Both the position numbers and the translations under genes were made by a program. From Bradyrhizobium sp. CCGUVB4N (lineage in GTDB: Bacteria > Pseudomonadota > Alphaproteobacteria > Rhizobiales > Xanthobacteraceae), in assembly GCF_024199945.1 (NCBI RefSeq), contig NZ_JANADP010000001.1, forward strand, positions 8,637,001-8,701,000: 64,000 nucleotides of DNA, given 5' to 3'. How positions within the stretch are numbered: position 1 is the stretch's first letter; each line of letters begins with the position of its first letter. The notes under the pieces are model-generated. The model did not search any database and was not told where the DNA came from. It saw only the letters and a program-made list of their open reading frames with translations. Positions 43,970-51,409 of the stretch are shown in pieces.

Positions 43970-44737
43970 CTATCTGCGCCGGACCGCCTGCGCGTGCTCC
44001 ATGTACATGTGCTCGACCGACCGATCGAGCGAGGCGATCTTCTCGAACCCGCGGCGCCAGTCCTGCAGGTGCCGGCGCGTCCAGAGTACGCCGGCCTCGC
44101 GGTCGCGTCGACGGATCGCGTCGATGAGATGGCGGTGCGCGGCAACGAGGCGCGGGCCGCCTTCGGCGACACCCGTCACGATCATCTCGGTGGTCGGATA
44201 GAACAATTGCGCCGCCGGCTCGCGCGCGAGCTGGAGCACGCGGTTCTGCGAGGCCTTTGCGACCAGCACATGGAATTCTGCGTCGCATTCCGCAAGCGCC
44301 GCGGGATCGCCGACCACCGCCTCGCTGCGCGCAAGGTTCTCGCCGAGTTCGGCCAGATTCCCCTCCGTCGCCCGCTCCACCGCACCTTCGATGCTGGCGA
44401 CCTCCAACGTCATCGAGGCCTCGAAGAGCTCGCGAAACGTGACCTCATGCAGCACCAGCGCGCGGCTGAGGCGGCTCGCGAGCTTGCTGTAGCGCGGCAG
44501 GCAGGCATGCAGGCGGCGCGAGGAATCGCGGCGGATCAGGCCCCCCTCCTCCAGCACGCGGATGCCTTCGCGAATGGTCGAGCGGTTGACGCCGAACTGC
44601 CGCACGAGGTCGTGCTCGGTGCCGATGGGATCGCCTGGCTTGATACGGCCATTGACGATCTCGCGTTCGATCGCGTCGGCGACCTTCTGATAGGCCGGCG
44701 CGACATCGATCGGACGGAAGAGCGGCGAGACTGGCAA
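43970..44737 (-). CDS. GntR-family regulator, FadR subgroup
   Basis: 255 residues starting with TTG at 44735-44737 (AGGGGCTATC upstream); no ATG or GTG fits. The winged HTH (about 15-75) has GTEHDLVRQFGVNRSTIREGIRVLEEGGLIRR. The FCD effector domain (about 95-240) has the helical pattern with DAEFHVLVAKAS (His for metal or ligand) and HRHLIDAIRRRD. It is divergent from the Leu-type receptor gene; two TTGTCxGACAA palindromes lie between them and probably are its binding sites. Confidence 0.92.
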   Translation of the reverse strand: MPVSPLFRPIDVAPAYQKVADAIEREIVNGRIKPGDPIGTEHDLVRQFGVNRSTIREGIRVLEEGGLIRRDSSRRLHACLPRYSKLASRLSRALVLHEVTFRELFEASMTLEVASIEGAVERATEGNLAELGENLARSEAVVGDPAALAECDAEFHVLVAKASQNRVLQLAREPAAQLFYPTTEMIVTGVAEGGPRLVAAHRHLIDAIRRRDREAGVLWTRRHLQDWRRGFEKIASLDRSVEHMYMEHAQAVRRR

Positions 44738-44755
44738 GATAGCCCCTAATGGCGA

Positions 44756-44766
44756 TTGTCCGACAA
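44756..44766. promoter_or_regulatory. FadR-type operator, site 1
   Basis: TTGTCCGACAA, a palindrome of 5-bp arms around one base, 19 bp before the regulator start. It is suited to autorepression. Confidence 0.7.
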
Positions 44767-44853
44767 AGTATAGGAGCGACCGAAAAGCGCGTCAAACCCG
44801 GTTATAAATGTTGCATCTGCAGCAAATTGACTCCTGCGAAACCCCGCTCTAGC

Positions 44854-44866
44854 TTTGTCGGACAAA
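44854..44866. promoter_or_regulatory. FadR-type operator, site 2
   Basis: TTTGTCGGACAAA, 6-bp arms around one base, with the same core as site 1 (TTGTCSGACAA). It is 35 bp before the receptor gene start at 44901. Confidence 0.72.
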
Positions 44867-44900
44867 GGGACGGAACAGTCCCGCAAGAGGAAACGTGTCC

Positions 44901-46106
44901 ATGAGACCTATCGCAGCACTCATGTCTGCGGCCGGCCTGCTGTCGGCTGCCCTGATCGCTCCCGCCTCCGCCCAGCAGACCCCGCTCAAGATCGGCGTGC
45001 TCTCCGACTTCTCCTCGGTCTATTCCGACATCGGCGGCCAGGGGAATGTCGAGGCCACCAAGATGGCCATTGAGGACTTTGGCGGACAGATGTTCGGCAA
45101 GCCGATCGACATGGTCGCGGCCGACGTGCTCAACAAGCCGGACGTCGCCTCCACCATCGCGCGCAAATGGTGGGAGACCGAAGGCGTCGACATGATCATC
45201 GACCTGCCGACCTCGGCCACTGCGCTTGCGGTGATGGAGCTGTCGAAGCAGTACGAGAAGATCATGATCGTCACCGATGCGGCGAGCTCCGACATCACCG
45301 GCAAGTCCTGCTCGCCCTACACCGCGCACTGGACCTACGACACCTATTCCAATGCCCATACCGTCGGCAGCGCCATCGTCAAGAATGGCGGCGACAGCTG
45401 GTTCTTCCTCACCGCCGATTACGTGTTCGGCCATTCCATCGAGCGCGACACCGGCGATGTCGTGCGGGCGGCGGGTGGCAAGGTGCTCGGCAGCGTCAAG
45501 CATCCGCTCAACACCGCTGATTTCTCGTCATTCCTGCTCCAGGCCCAGGCTTCGAAGGCAAAAATCATCGGGCTCGCGAACGGCGGCGGCGACACCATCA
45601 ACGCGATCAAGCAGGCCGGCGAGTTCGGCATTGTCGCCGGCGGGCAGAACCTGGCGGCGATCGTGATGTTCATCTCCGACGTGCACAGCCTGGGGCTGAA
45701 GCTCGCGCAGGGGCTGATCATCACCGAGGCCTATTACTGGGATCTCAACGACAAGACCCGTGCCTTCGGCAAACGCTTCATGGAACGCGTCAAGCGCATG
45801 CCGACGATGAACCAGGCCGCGACCTACAGCGCGACGCTGCATTACCTCAAGGCCGTGCAGGCCGCCGGCACCAAGGACACCAAGACCGTGATGGCGAAGA
45901 TGCGCGAGTTGCCGGTGAAGGACGCCTTCACCGACAACGGCATCCTTCGCGAAGACGGCCGCATGGTGCACAGCATGTTCCTGTTCCAGGTGAAGAAGCC
46001 CGAGGAATCCAAAGCTCCCTGGGACTATTACAAGCTGCTCGCCGAGGTGCCGGCCGACCAGGCCTTCCGTCCACTCAAGGACGGCGGCTGTCCGCTGGTG
46101 AAGTAA
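44901..46106 (+). CDS. ABC transporter substrate-binding protein (LivK/Peripla_BP_6 type), orphan
   Basis: 401 residues from the ATG at 44901 (a GTG 6 bp upstream is possible). The signal peptide MRPIAALMSAAGLLSAALIA ends near ASAQQ. The mature part has LKIGVLSDFSSVYSDIGGQGN and ATYSATLHYLKAVQAAGTKD, with FFLTADYVFGHSIERD, the receptor-type I fold of amino-acid or aromatic-acid receptors. No permease or ATPase lies beside it. It is divergent from the FadR-type regulator, which probably controls it. Confidence 0.9.
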   Translation: MRPIAALMSAAGLLSAALIAPASAQQTPLKIGVLSDFSSVYSDIGGQGNVEATKMAIEDFGGQMFGKPIDMVAADVLNKPDVASTIARKWWETEGVDMIIDLPTSATALAVMELSKQYEKIMIVTDAASSDITGKSCSPYTAHWTYDTYSNAHTVGSAIVKNGGDSWFFLTADYVFGHSIERDTGDVVRAAGGKVLGSVKHPLNTADFSSFLLQAQASKAKIIGLANGGGDTINAIKQAGEFGIVAGGQNLAAIVMFISDVHSLGLKLAQGLIITEAYYWDLNDKTRAFGKRFMERVKRMPTMNQAATYSATLHYLKAVQAAGTKDTKTVMAKMRELPVKDAFTDNGILREDGRMVHSMFLFQVKKPEESKAPWDYYKLLAEVPADQAFRPLKDGGCPLVK

Positions 46107-46119
46107 CGCTCACGACGAC

Positions 46120-46150
46120 GGACCTGCATCGCCTTGCGCGGCGCAGGTCC
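46120..46150. terminator. Bidirectional hairpin terminator
   Basis: GGACCTGC and GCAGGTCC arms around 15 nt, between the receptor stop (46106) and the stop of the convergent AraC gene (46152). T-tracts are absent, so it may be factor-dependent. Confidence 0.5.
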
Positions 46151-46151
46151 T

Positions 46152-47096
46152 CTAGCGGCGACGCAATTCCGACGGGCTGTGTCCGAACTTCCTGCGAAAC
46201 ACCGTGCTGAAATATGACGAGGAGCTGAATCCCAGCTGATAGGCAACCTCGGTAATCGACAGGGACCGCAACTCCGACCGTGTCAAGACGTCGTAGCAAC
46301 GCTGCAACCGCCGATCCAGGATCCATTCGGACACCGAGACATCCGTGAGCCGGAAGAGATAGTGCAGATGCCTGAGCGAGACGCCATTGCTCTTCGCGAT
46401 CCTCTCCAGCGACAGATCCGCGTCGGTGAGGTGCGCTTCGATCCAGGCCTTGACCGAGCGCAGCCGGGCCTGCTGCGCGGCCGCGTCCTCGGAGAATTCC
46501 TCCCGGTCGCCCATGTCGAGCGCAAGTGCCAGCACGTCCATCAGTTCGCCGCCAAGCCGCGCCCTTGCGATCTCGTCCAGCTGCCCGCCTTCCTGAGCAA
46601 GTGTCGTGCAGAACTCGGCAGCGATCCGACCCAGACCGCGACTCGTCGTCATCGTGGTGATGACAGGCAGGCGTCCATCGCTGAAGCGCTCCGCGAACTC
46701 CGTGCGGGGTATCTCGAGGTAGAGCGATCGTACCTTGCCGATGCATTCGAGGTCATAGGCCTCGGAAGCCGAGAAGACCGTGCTCATTCCAGCGTTCGAA
46801 CGCATGGTCTGGCCGGCCTGAAGGACGTTGATCCTGCCTTGTTGAACGAATTCAAGGTAGTAGCAATCCTTGTCGAGCTTTGCGATGTGCCGCTCGCGCC
46901 GGGAGATGCGCTGCTCCGACAGCAACACGTCGGTCATCGTGATCGCGCCGAATTTCGCCTCACGTATGAAGCCCTGATAATCGGATCGCGCTTCCGCATT
47001 GACGTCGACATGAACGTAGACGTCGCAAATGGCACCTTGCCACGCGGCGAAACGTTTGGACGGCTCGAGGTCGTCCGTCGAGAATATCAGGTCCAT
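46152..47096 (-). CDS. AraC-family transcriptional regulator
   Basis: 314 residues from the ATG at 47094-47096. The N-terminal cupin-like AraC_binding_2 domain spans about 1-180. The C-terminal double HTH (about 215-314) has LSLERIAKSNGVSLRHLHYLF and ITEVAYQLGFSSSSYFSTVFRRKFGHSPSE. It is divergent from the CoA ligase and sugar-type ABC operon starting at 47353, its likely target. The 256-bp gap shows no clear palindrome. Confidence 0.92.
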   Translation of the reverse strand: MDLIFSTDDLEPSKRFAAWQGAICDVYVHVDVNAEARSDYQGFIREAKFGAITMTDVLLSEQRISRRERHIAKLDKDCYYLEFVQQGRINVLQAGQTMRSNAGMSTVFSASEAYDLECIGKVRSLYLEIPRTEFAERFSDGRLPVITTMTTSRGLGRIAAEFCTTLAQEGGQLDEIARARLGGELMDVLALALDMGDREEFSEDAAAQQARLRSVKAWIEAHLTDADLSLERIAKSNGVSLRHLHYLFRLTDVSVSEWILDRRLQRCYDVLTRSELRSLSITEVAYQLGFSSSSYFSTVFRRKFGHSPSELRRR

Positions 47097-47352
47097 CGTG
47101 CGCCCATCCGTTGCAAGGCCATGATGAACGTCGTTTGTGCGTCGCACAAGCCGGCCCGACTGCGAAATTCTAGATGGCCGCCGCCTACGCGCAAGACCGG
47201 TTTGCGCGGACAAGCAAAAGCTTTGCGCTCCGGAGCAAGCCGAGTCCGGGCATGTGGCCTATGAAGAACAAAAATCGCCCAACGGGATAGGCAGGAAACG
47301 TTCGCTTGCATCAGGACAGATCAGCTGCCGCACATTCCTCCGTGCCGCTTGA

Positions 47353-49254
47353 TTGGCGGTGTCCGTGAGCGCGCCCTCGCTGATCACGACGCGGTTCACG
47401 CAGCCGATCCAAACCATCGCCGACATCGAGGCGCTGGAAGGTCGGCCTTACGATTCCCTCATCCCCTCCCGCAATCTGCATGATCTCTTCGAAGCCACGG
47501 CGCGCCTGCATCCCGACCGGCCCGCGCTGACGGTGCTGACCAAAGGCTCGCGCGAGCCCGGCGATGTCACGCTGACGCATCGGCAATTGCTCGCGGAGAT
47601 CACGCGCGCGGCCAATCTCTTTCGAGTGCACGGAATCAATGAAAGCGGCGGCACCGTCGCATTCCTCTGCCCAATCCTGCCACAGCTCTTCCCGGCACTG
47701 CTCGGGGCCCAGATCGCGGGCGTCGCCAGTTCGATCAACTATCTCCTGACCGAAGATGCGATTGCCGATCTGCTCGAAGCACAGGACGCAACTGTCCTGG
47801 TGGTCGCGTCCGAGGCCGCCGATCGCACGATCTGGACCAAGGCGGTCAATGTCGCGAGCCGCGTCCCATCGCTCAAGACGATCTTCGTGGTCGGTGCGAA
47901 CGGCCGCCTCTCCGGCGGCGCCACGAGCTTCGATGAGGCGGTCGCAACCATGCGCGACAGCCTGGACTTCGTGCCATCGCAGGATCGCGACACCATCTGC
48001 GCGCTATTTCACACCGGCGGCACCACTGGGCGACCGAAACTTGTCCGCCTGACGCATGGAAACCAGATTCATGCCGCCTGGAGCTTTGCGCAGGTCCACG
48101 GCCTGGATGAGCTCGATGCCGCCATCAACGGCTTCCCGCTGTTTCATGTCGGCGGCACCATGACGCTCGGCCTGTCCATCCTGGCGGCCGGTGGCCACGT
48201 GATCATTCCCTCGCCCTACAGCCTCAGAAGTCCGGATGCGATCCGCGACTATTGGCACACCGTCGAGCGGTTTCGTGCGACCATCGTGAGCGGCGTGCCG
48301 ACCTCGATTGCCGCGCTGGCCGAGGTGCCGATCGGGTCTTCCGATGTCAGTTCGGTTCGCATGGCCCTCACCGGCGGGGCGGTGGCGCCGAAAGCCGTCA
48401 GCGAGAGGTTTCAGGCGCGGACCGGGATCACGCTGTTCGAGACCTACGGCATGACGGAGACCGCGGCGGCGATCGCGTTCAATCCCGGCCGCGGCGCGCC
48501 GGTGCAGGGCAGCGTCGGCTTCAGGGCGCCGTTTGCGCAGACGAAAATCGTCGCGCTCGATGATACCGACCTCGATACGGAATGCCCGCCGCTCACCAGC
48601 GGCCTCGTGCTTGCGAGGGGACCGCAAGTGTTTCCCGGATATCTCGATCCCCAGCACAACAGGGGCGTGCTCACCGCCGACCACTGGATCGTCACCGGCG
48701 ATGTCGGCTACCTCACCCCGGACCAGCGACTGGTGCTGACCGGACGCGAGAAGGACCTGATCGTCCGCAGTGGTCACAACATCGACCCCGCCGCGATCGA
48801 GGACGTCGCCAATGCCTTCCCCGGCGTTCAGATGAGCTCAGCCGTCGGCATGCCCGACGCCTATGCCGGAGAGGTTCCCATTCTCTTCGTGGTGCCGTCG
48901 CCCGGACAAACCATCGACCTGCCGCGGCTGAGCGAGCATCTCGAACGCAACGTGAATGAGCCTCCCGCCCGGCCGAAGCGCGTCGTGCTGCTCGAGACTC
49001 TCCCCGTCACCGCGGTCGGCAAGATCTTCAAGCCCACGCTTCGTGACCTCGCTGTCCGGGAAAAAGTCCGAACCGAGATTGACCGAATCTTCGGGCCCGA
49101 CACAGCGGCAGACATTCTCGTCGACAAAGACGCCAGACTGAATACGCTGGTCCACATCTCGATCAGCTCCAACGACCAGGACCTGGTGAAGGCCCTCACG
49201 GAAAGTCTGACACCGCTTCCGCAGACCTATCGCATACGGACCCGATCGTCATAA
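47353..49254 (+). CDS. AMP-dependent acyl-CoA synthetase
   Basis: 633 residues if the TTG at 47353 is used; GTG codons at 47359 and 47365 are alternatives. The AMP loop is LFHTGGTTGRPKLVRLTH, a variant seen in fatty/aryl acyl synthetases. The adenine site is TYGMTETAAAI, and the hinge is TGREKDLIVRSGHNID. The C-terminal Lys is in TAVGKIFKPTL. The protein has an extra C-terminal tail of about 60 residues (DKDARLNTLVHISIS...). It is upstream of the ABC operon by 41 bp and probably is its first gene. It would activate the imported acid or ring-opened product. Confidence 0.85.
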   Translation: MAVSVSAPSLITTRFTQPIQTIADIEALEGRPYDSLIPSRNLHDLFEATARLHPDRPALTVLTKGSREPGDVTLTHRQLLAEITRAANLFRVHGINESGGTVAFLCPILPQLFPALLGAQIAGVASSINYLLTEDAIADLLEAQDATVLVVASEAADRTIWTKAVNVASRVPSLKTIFVVGANGRLSGGATSFDEAVATMRDSLDFVPSQDRDTICALFHTGGTTGRPKLVRLTHGNQIHAAWSFAQVHGLDELDAAINGFPLFHVGGTMTLGLSILAAGGHVIIPSPYSLRSPDAIRDYWHTVERFRATIVSGVPTSIAALAEVPIGSSDVSSVRMALTGGAVAPKAVSERFQARTGITLFETYGMTETAAAIAFNPGRGAPVQGSVGFRAPFAQTKIVALDDTDLDTECPPLTSGLVLARGPQVFPGYLDPQHNRGVLTADHWIVTGDVGYLTPDQRLVLTGREKDLIVRSGHNIDPAAIEDVANAFPGVQMSSAVGMPDAYAGEVPILFVVPSPGQTIDLPRLSEHLERNVNEPPARPKRVVLLETLPVTAVGKIFKPTLRDLAVREKVRTEIDRIFGPDTAADILVDKDARLNTLVHISISSNDQDLVKALTESLTPLPQTYRIRTRSS

Positions 49255-49295
49255 CGGACCCACAGAGGCCGACGTCGAAGAAAGGCAATAAGGGG

Positions 49296-50267
49296 ATGAA
49301 GCGTTTCCGGTTCAATCAGCAGGAGATCGTTTTCGCCGTCTTCGCGCTGCTGTTCCTCGTGTTCTCGATCTTCCTCAACGGTTTTCTGACGGCAGAGAAC
49401 ATGCTGACGCTGCTCCAGAACGTGGCAGTGCTCGGCATTCTCGGCCTCGCCATGGCGATCGTCGTGATCGGCCGCGGCATCGACATTTCGCTGATCGCGG
49501 CGCTCGCCGTGCCCCCGGGCCTCGTGCTCCAGATGGTGCAGAACGGCCATTCGCTACCCTTCTCGCTGCTGACCGCGGTGCTGCTCACGATCGCCTTCGG
49601 CCTCGTCAATGGCTGGCTGATCGCCTATGCCGAGGTGCCCTCGCTGTTTGCGACGCTGGCGACGGGGCTATTGCTCGCCGGACTCGGACAAGCCGCGCTG
49701 TTCCAGCTCGACGTCGTGCAATGGAGCCCGGGCATGAACGGCTTCGAGCGGCTCGGGCAGGGCACCGTTCTCGGCATTCCGACGTCGATCTGGATGTTCG
49801 CGATCGCCTGCATCGTGGTCGCGTTCCTGCTGCGTCAGACCCGCTGGGGCGCCTATATTTATGCGATCGGCGACAATCCCTACGCCGCGCGTGTCACCGG
49901 CATTCCCTCACGCCCGATCATCGTCCTGCAATATGTGATCACCGCACTGATCGGCTGCTTTGCCGGCCTCGTGCTGGCGGCCTCGGTCAATTCGATGCCG
50001 ACCCGCATCTTCAACTCGACGCTGATCTACGACGTGATCCTGGTTGTCGTGCTGGGCGGCATCGGACTGTCAGGCGGCCGTGGCGGCGTGCTGAACGTCA
50101 TCATCGGCACGCTGCTGATCGGCACCATGCTCAATGGCATGACCATCATGGACATCTCCTACGCCGGGCAGAATTTGATCAAGGGCGTGGTTCTGCTGCT
50201 CGCCGTCATCACGGACTCTTTCCTGAATCCGCGCAACGAAGAAACGGCACAGCAGGGCGATATCTGA
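49296..50267 (+). CDS. Ribose/sugar-type ABC transporter permease
   Basis: 323 residues, about nine hydrophobic segments. It begins MKRFRFNQQEIVFAVFALLF and has RbsC-family motifs: GLAMAIVVIGRGIDISLIAAL, GLVNGWLIAYAEVPSLFATLAT, YAIGDNPYAARVTGIP and VVLGGIGLSGGRGGVLNVIIG. It is one of two membrane subunits of the carrier encoded by 49296-56120. The start follows AAGGGG. Its partner permease is the fused gene at 51410. Confidence 0.92.
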   Translation: MKRFRFNQQEIVFAVFALLFLVFSIFLNGFLTAENMLTLLQNVAVLGILGLAMAIVVIGRGIDISLIAALAVPPGLVLQMVQNGHSLPFSLLTAVLLTIAFGLVNGWLIAYAEVPSLFATLATGLLLAGLGQAALFQLDVVQWSPGMNGFERLGQGTVLGIPTSIWMFAIACIVVAFLLRQTRWGAYIYAIGDNPYAARVTGIPSRPIIVLQYVITALIGCFAGLVLAASVNSMPTRIFNSTLIYDVILVVVLGGIGLSGGRGGVLNVIIGTLLIGTMLNGMTIMDISYAGQNLIKGVVLLLAVITDSFLNPRNEETAQQGDI

Positions 50268-50313
50268 ACGACCGACAAGAACGACAATGACAAATACAAC
50301 CAAGGAGGAAGCA

Positions 50314-51330
50314 ATGAAGACCTTTGGCAACCCGACACGGGTGACCCTCGCCGCACTGGCTCTCGCGGCACTGACCGGACCGGCACTCGCTCAGCAAGGC
50401 CTGGACGAACCATTCCAGAAGCCGTTCAAGGAAGCGCTCGCCGGCAAGACCGTGGCCTATGTGCCGGTCGCCATGAACTTCGACCTCACCGAGGGCTGGT
50501 ACGCCGGCCTGAAGAAGGAGCTCGAGCCATTCGGCGTCAAGTTCGTGATCCGCGATGCCAACTGGAACACCAATGCCGGCGCGCAGGCCGTCACCTCGTT
50601 GATCTCCGAGAAGCCGGCGGTGATGGTCGTGCATAATCCGGACGTGCAGACCTATGCCAAATTGCTCCAGCGCGCCGAGAGCGAAGGCATCTACGTCATC
50701 CAGATCAACATGGGCTCGGCCTACCGCAGCTCCGCCTTCGTCGGCGCCAACTGGGTCGAGATCGGCGAACGCCAGACCGAAGGCGTGGTCAAGGCTTGCG
50801 AGGGCAAGTCGAACAAGATCGCGATCATCCAGGGCGCGCTGTCGGCGGCCGCGAGCGCCTACACGCTGAAGGGCGTCGAGAACGTGCTCGCCAAGCATCC
50901 GGAGATCAAGGTGGTGTCGAGCCAGGCCGCTGACTGGGATGCCGCCAAGGCCAAGGCAATCACGCAGACGGTGCTGAAGCAGAATCCCGATCTCTGCGGC
51001 ATCGTCGGCTTCTGGGACGGCATGGATATCGGCACCGCAGCGGCCGTGAAGGAAGCAGGTCTCACCGGCAAGGTGTTTCTCGCGACATCGGGCGGCGGCG
51101 AGCGGAAGGGCGCCTGCGAGCTGGTGAAGTCCGGCGCGTTCGACCTCAACATGAGCTACGACGTGCCGACCCAGGCTGCGCAGATGGCCGGCACCATCAA
51201 GTGGCTGCTGTCGTCGGGCGCCAAGCCTGGCTCGATCAAGGGCTCGGAATACACCACGCTGATTCCGATCACCAAGGAGAACGCCGACAGCCAGACGGCC
51301 TGCTGGAATCTCAGCGACCTCAAGAAATAG
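50314..51330 (+). CDS. Sugar-type ABC transporter substrate-binding protein (RbsB/Peripla_BP_4 type)
   Basis: 338 residues from MKTFGNPTRVTLAALALAAL with a signal ending PALAQQ. The ATG follows AAGGAGGAAGC. Unusually for RbsB proteins, the mature start is GLDEPFQKPFKEALAGKTVAYVPVAM. Motifs GWYAGLKKELEPFGVKFVI and DLCGIVGFWDGMDIGTAAAVKEAGL are family-typical. It is the periplasmic receptor for the carrier. Relatives bind sugars, polyols or sugar acids; this one may bind a lactone or aromatic ligand, inferred from the neighbours. Confidence 0.92.
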   Translation: MKTFGNPTRVTLAALALAALTGPALAQQGLDEPFQKPFKEALAGKTVAYVPVAMNFDLTEGWYAGLKKELEPFGVKFVIRDANWNTNAGAQAVTSLISEKPAVMVVHNPDVQTYAKLLQRAESEGIYVIQINMGSAYRSSAFVGANWVEIGERQTEGVVKACEGKSNKIAIIQGALSAAASAYTLKGVENVLAKHPEIKVVSSQAADWDAAKAKAITQTVLKQNPDLCGIVGFWDGMDIGTAAAVKEAGLTGKVFLATSGGGERKGACELVKSGAFDLNMSYDVPTQAAQMAGTIKWLLSSGAKPGSIKGSEYTTLIPITKENADSQTACWNLSDLKK

Positions 51331-51350
51331 TTCGACGCTGACGCACGCGA

Positions 51351-51376
51351 TCCCCGGGCGCATCAACGCCCGGGGA
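51351..51376 (+). terminator. Intercistronic hairpin after the receptor gene
   Basis: Perfect 10-bp arms TCCCCGGGCG/CGCCCGGGGA with a 6-nt loop, 20 bp after the receptor stop and 34 bp before the fused permease gene. There is no T-run. It probably stabilises the receptor mRNA and lowers readthrough, as with the hairpin at 21223. Confidence 0.6.
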
Positions 51377-51409
51377 CCCTCCGCCCGATAATTTCCATGC
51401 CCTGCTGGA

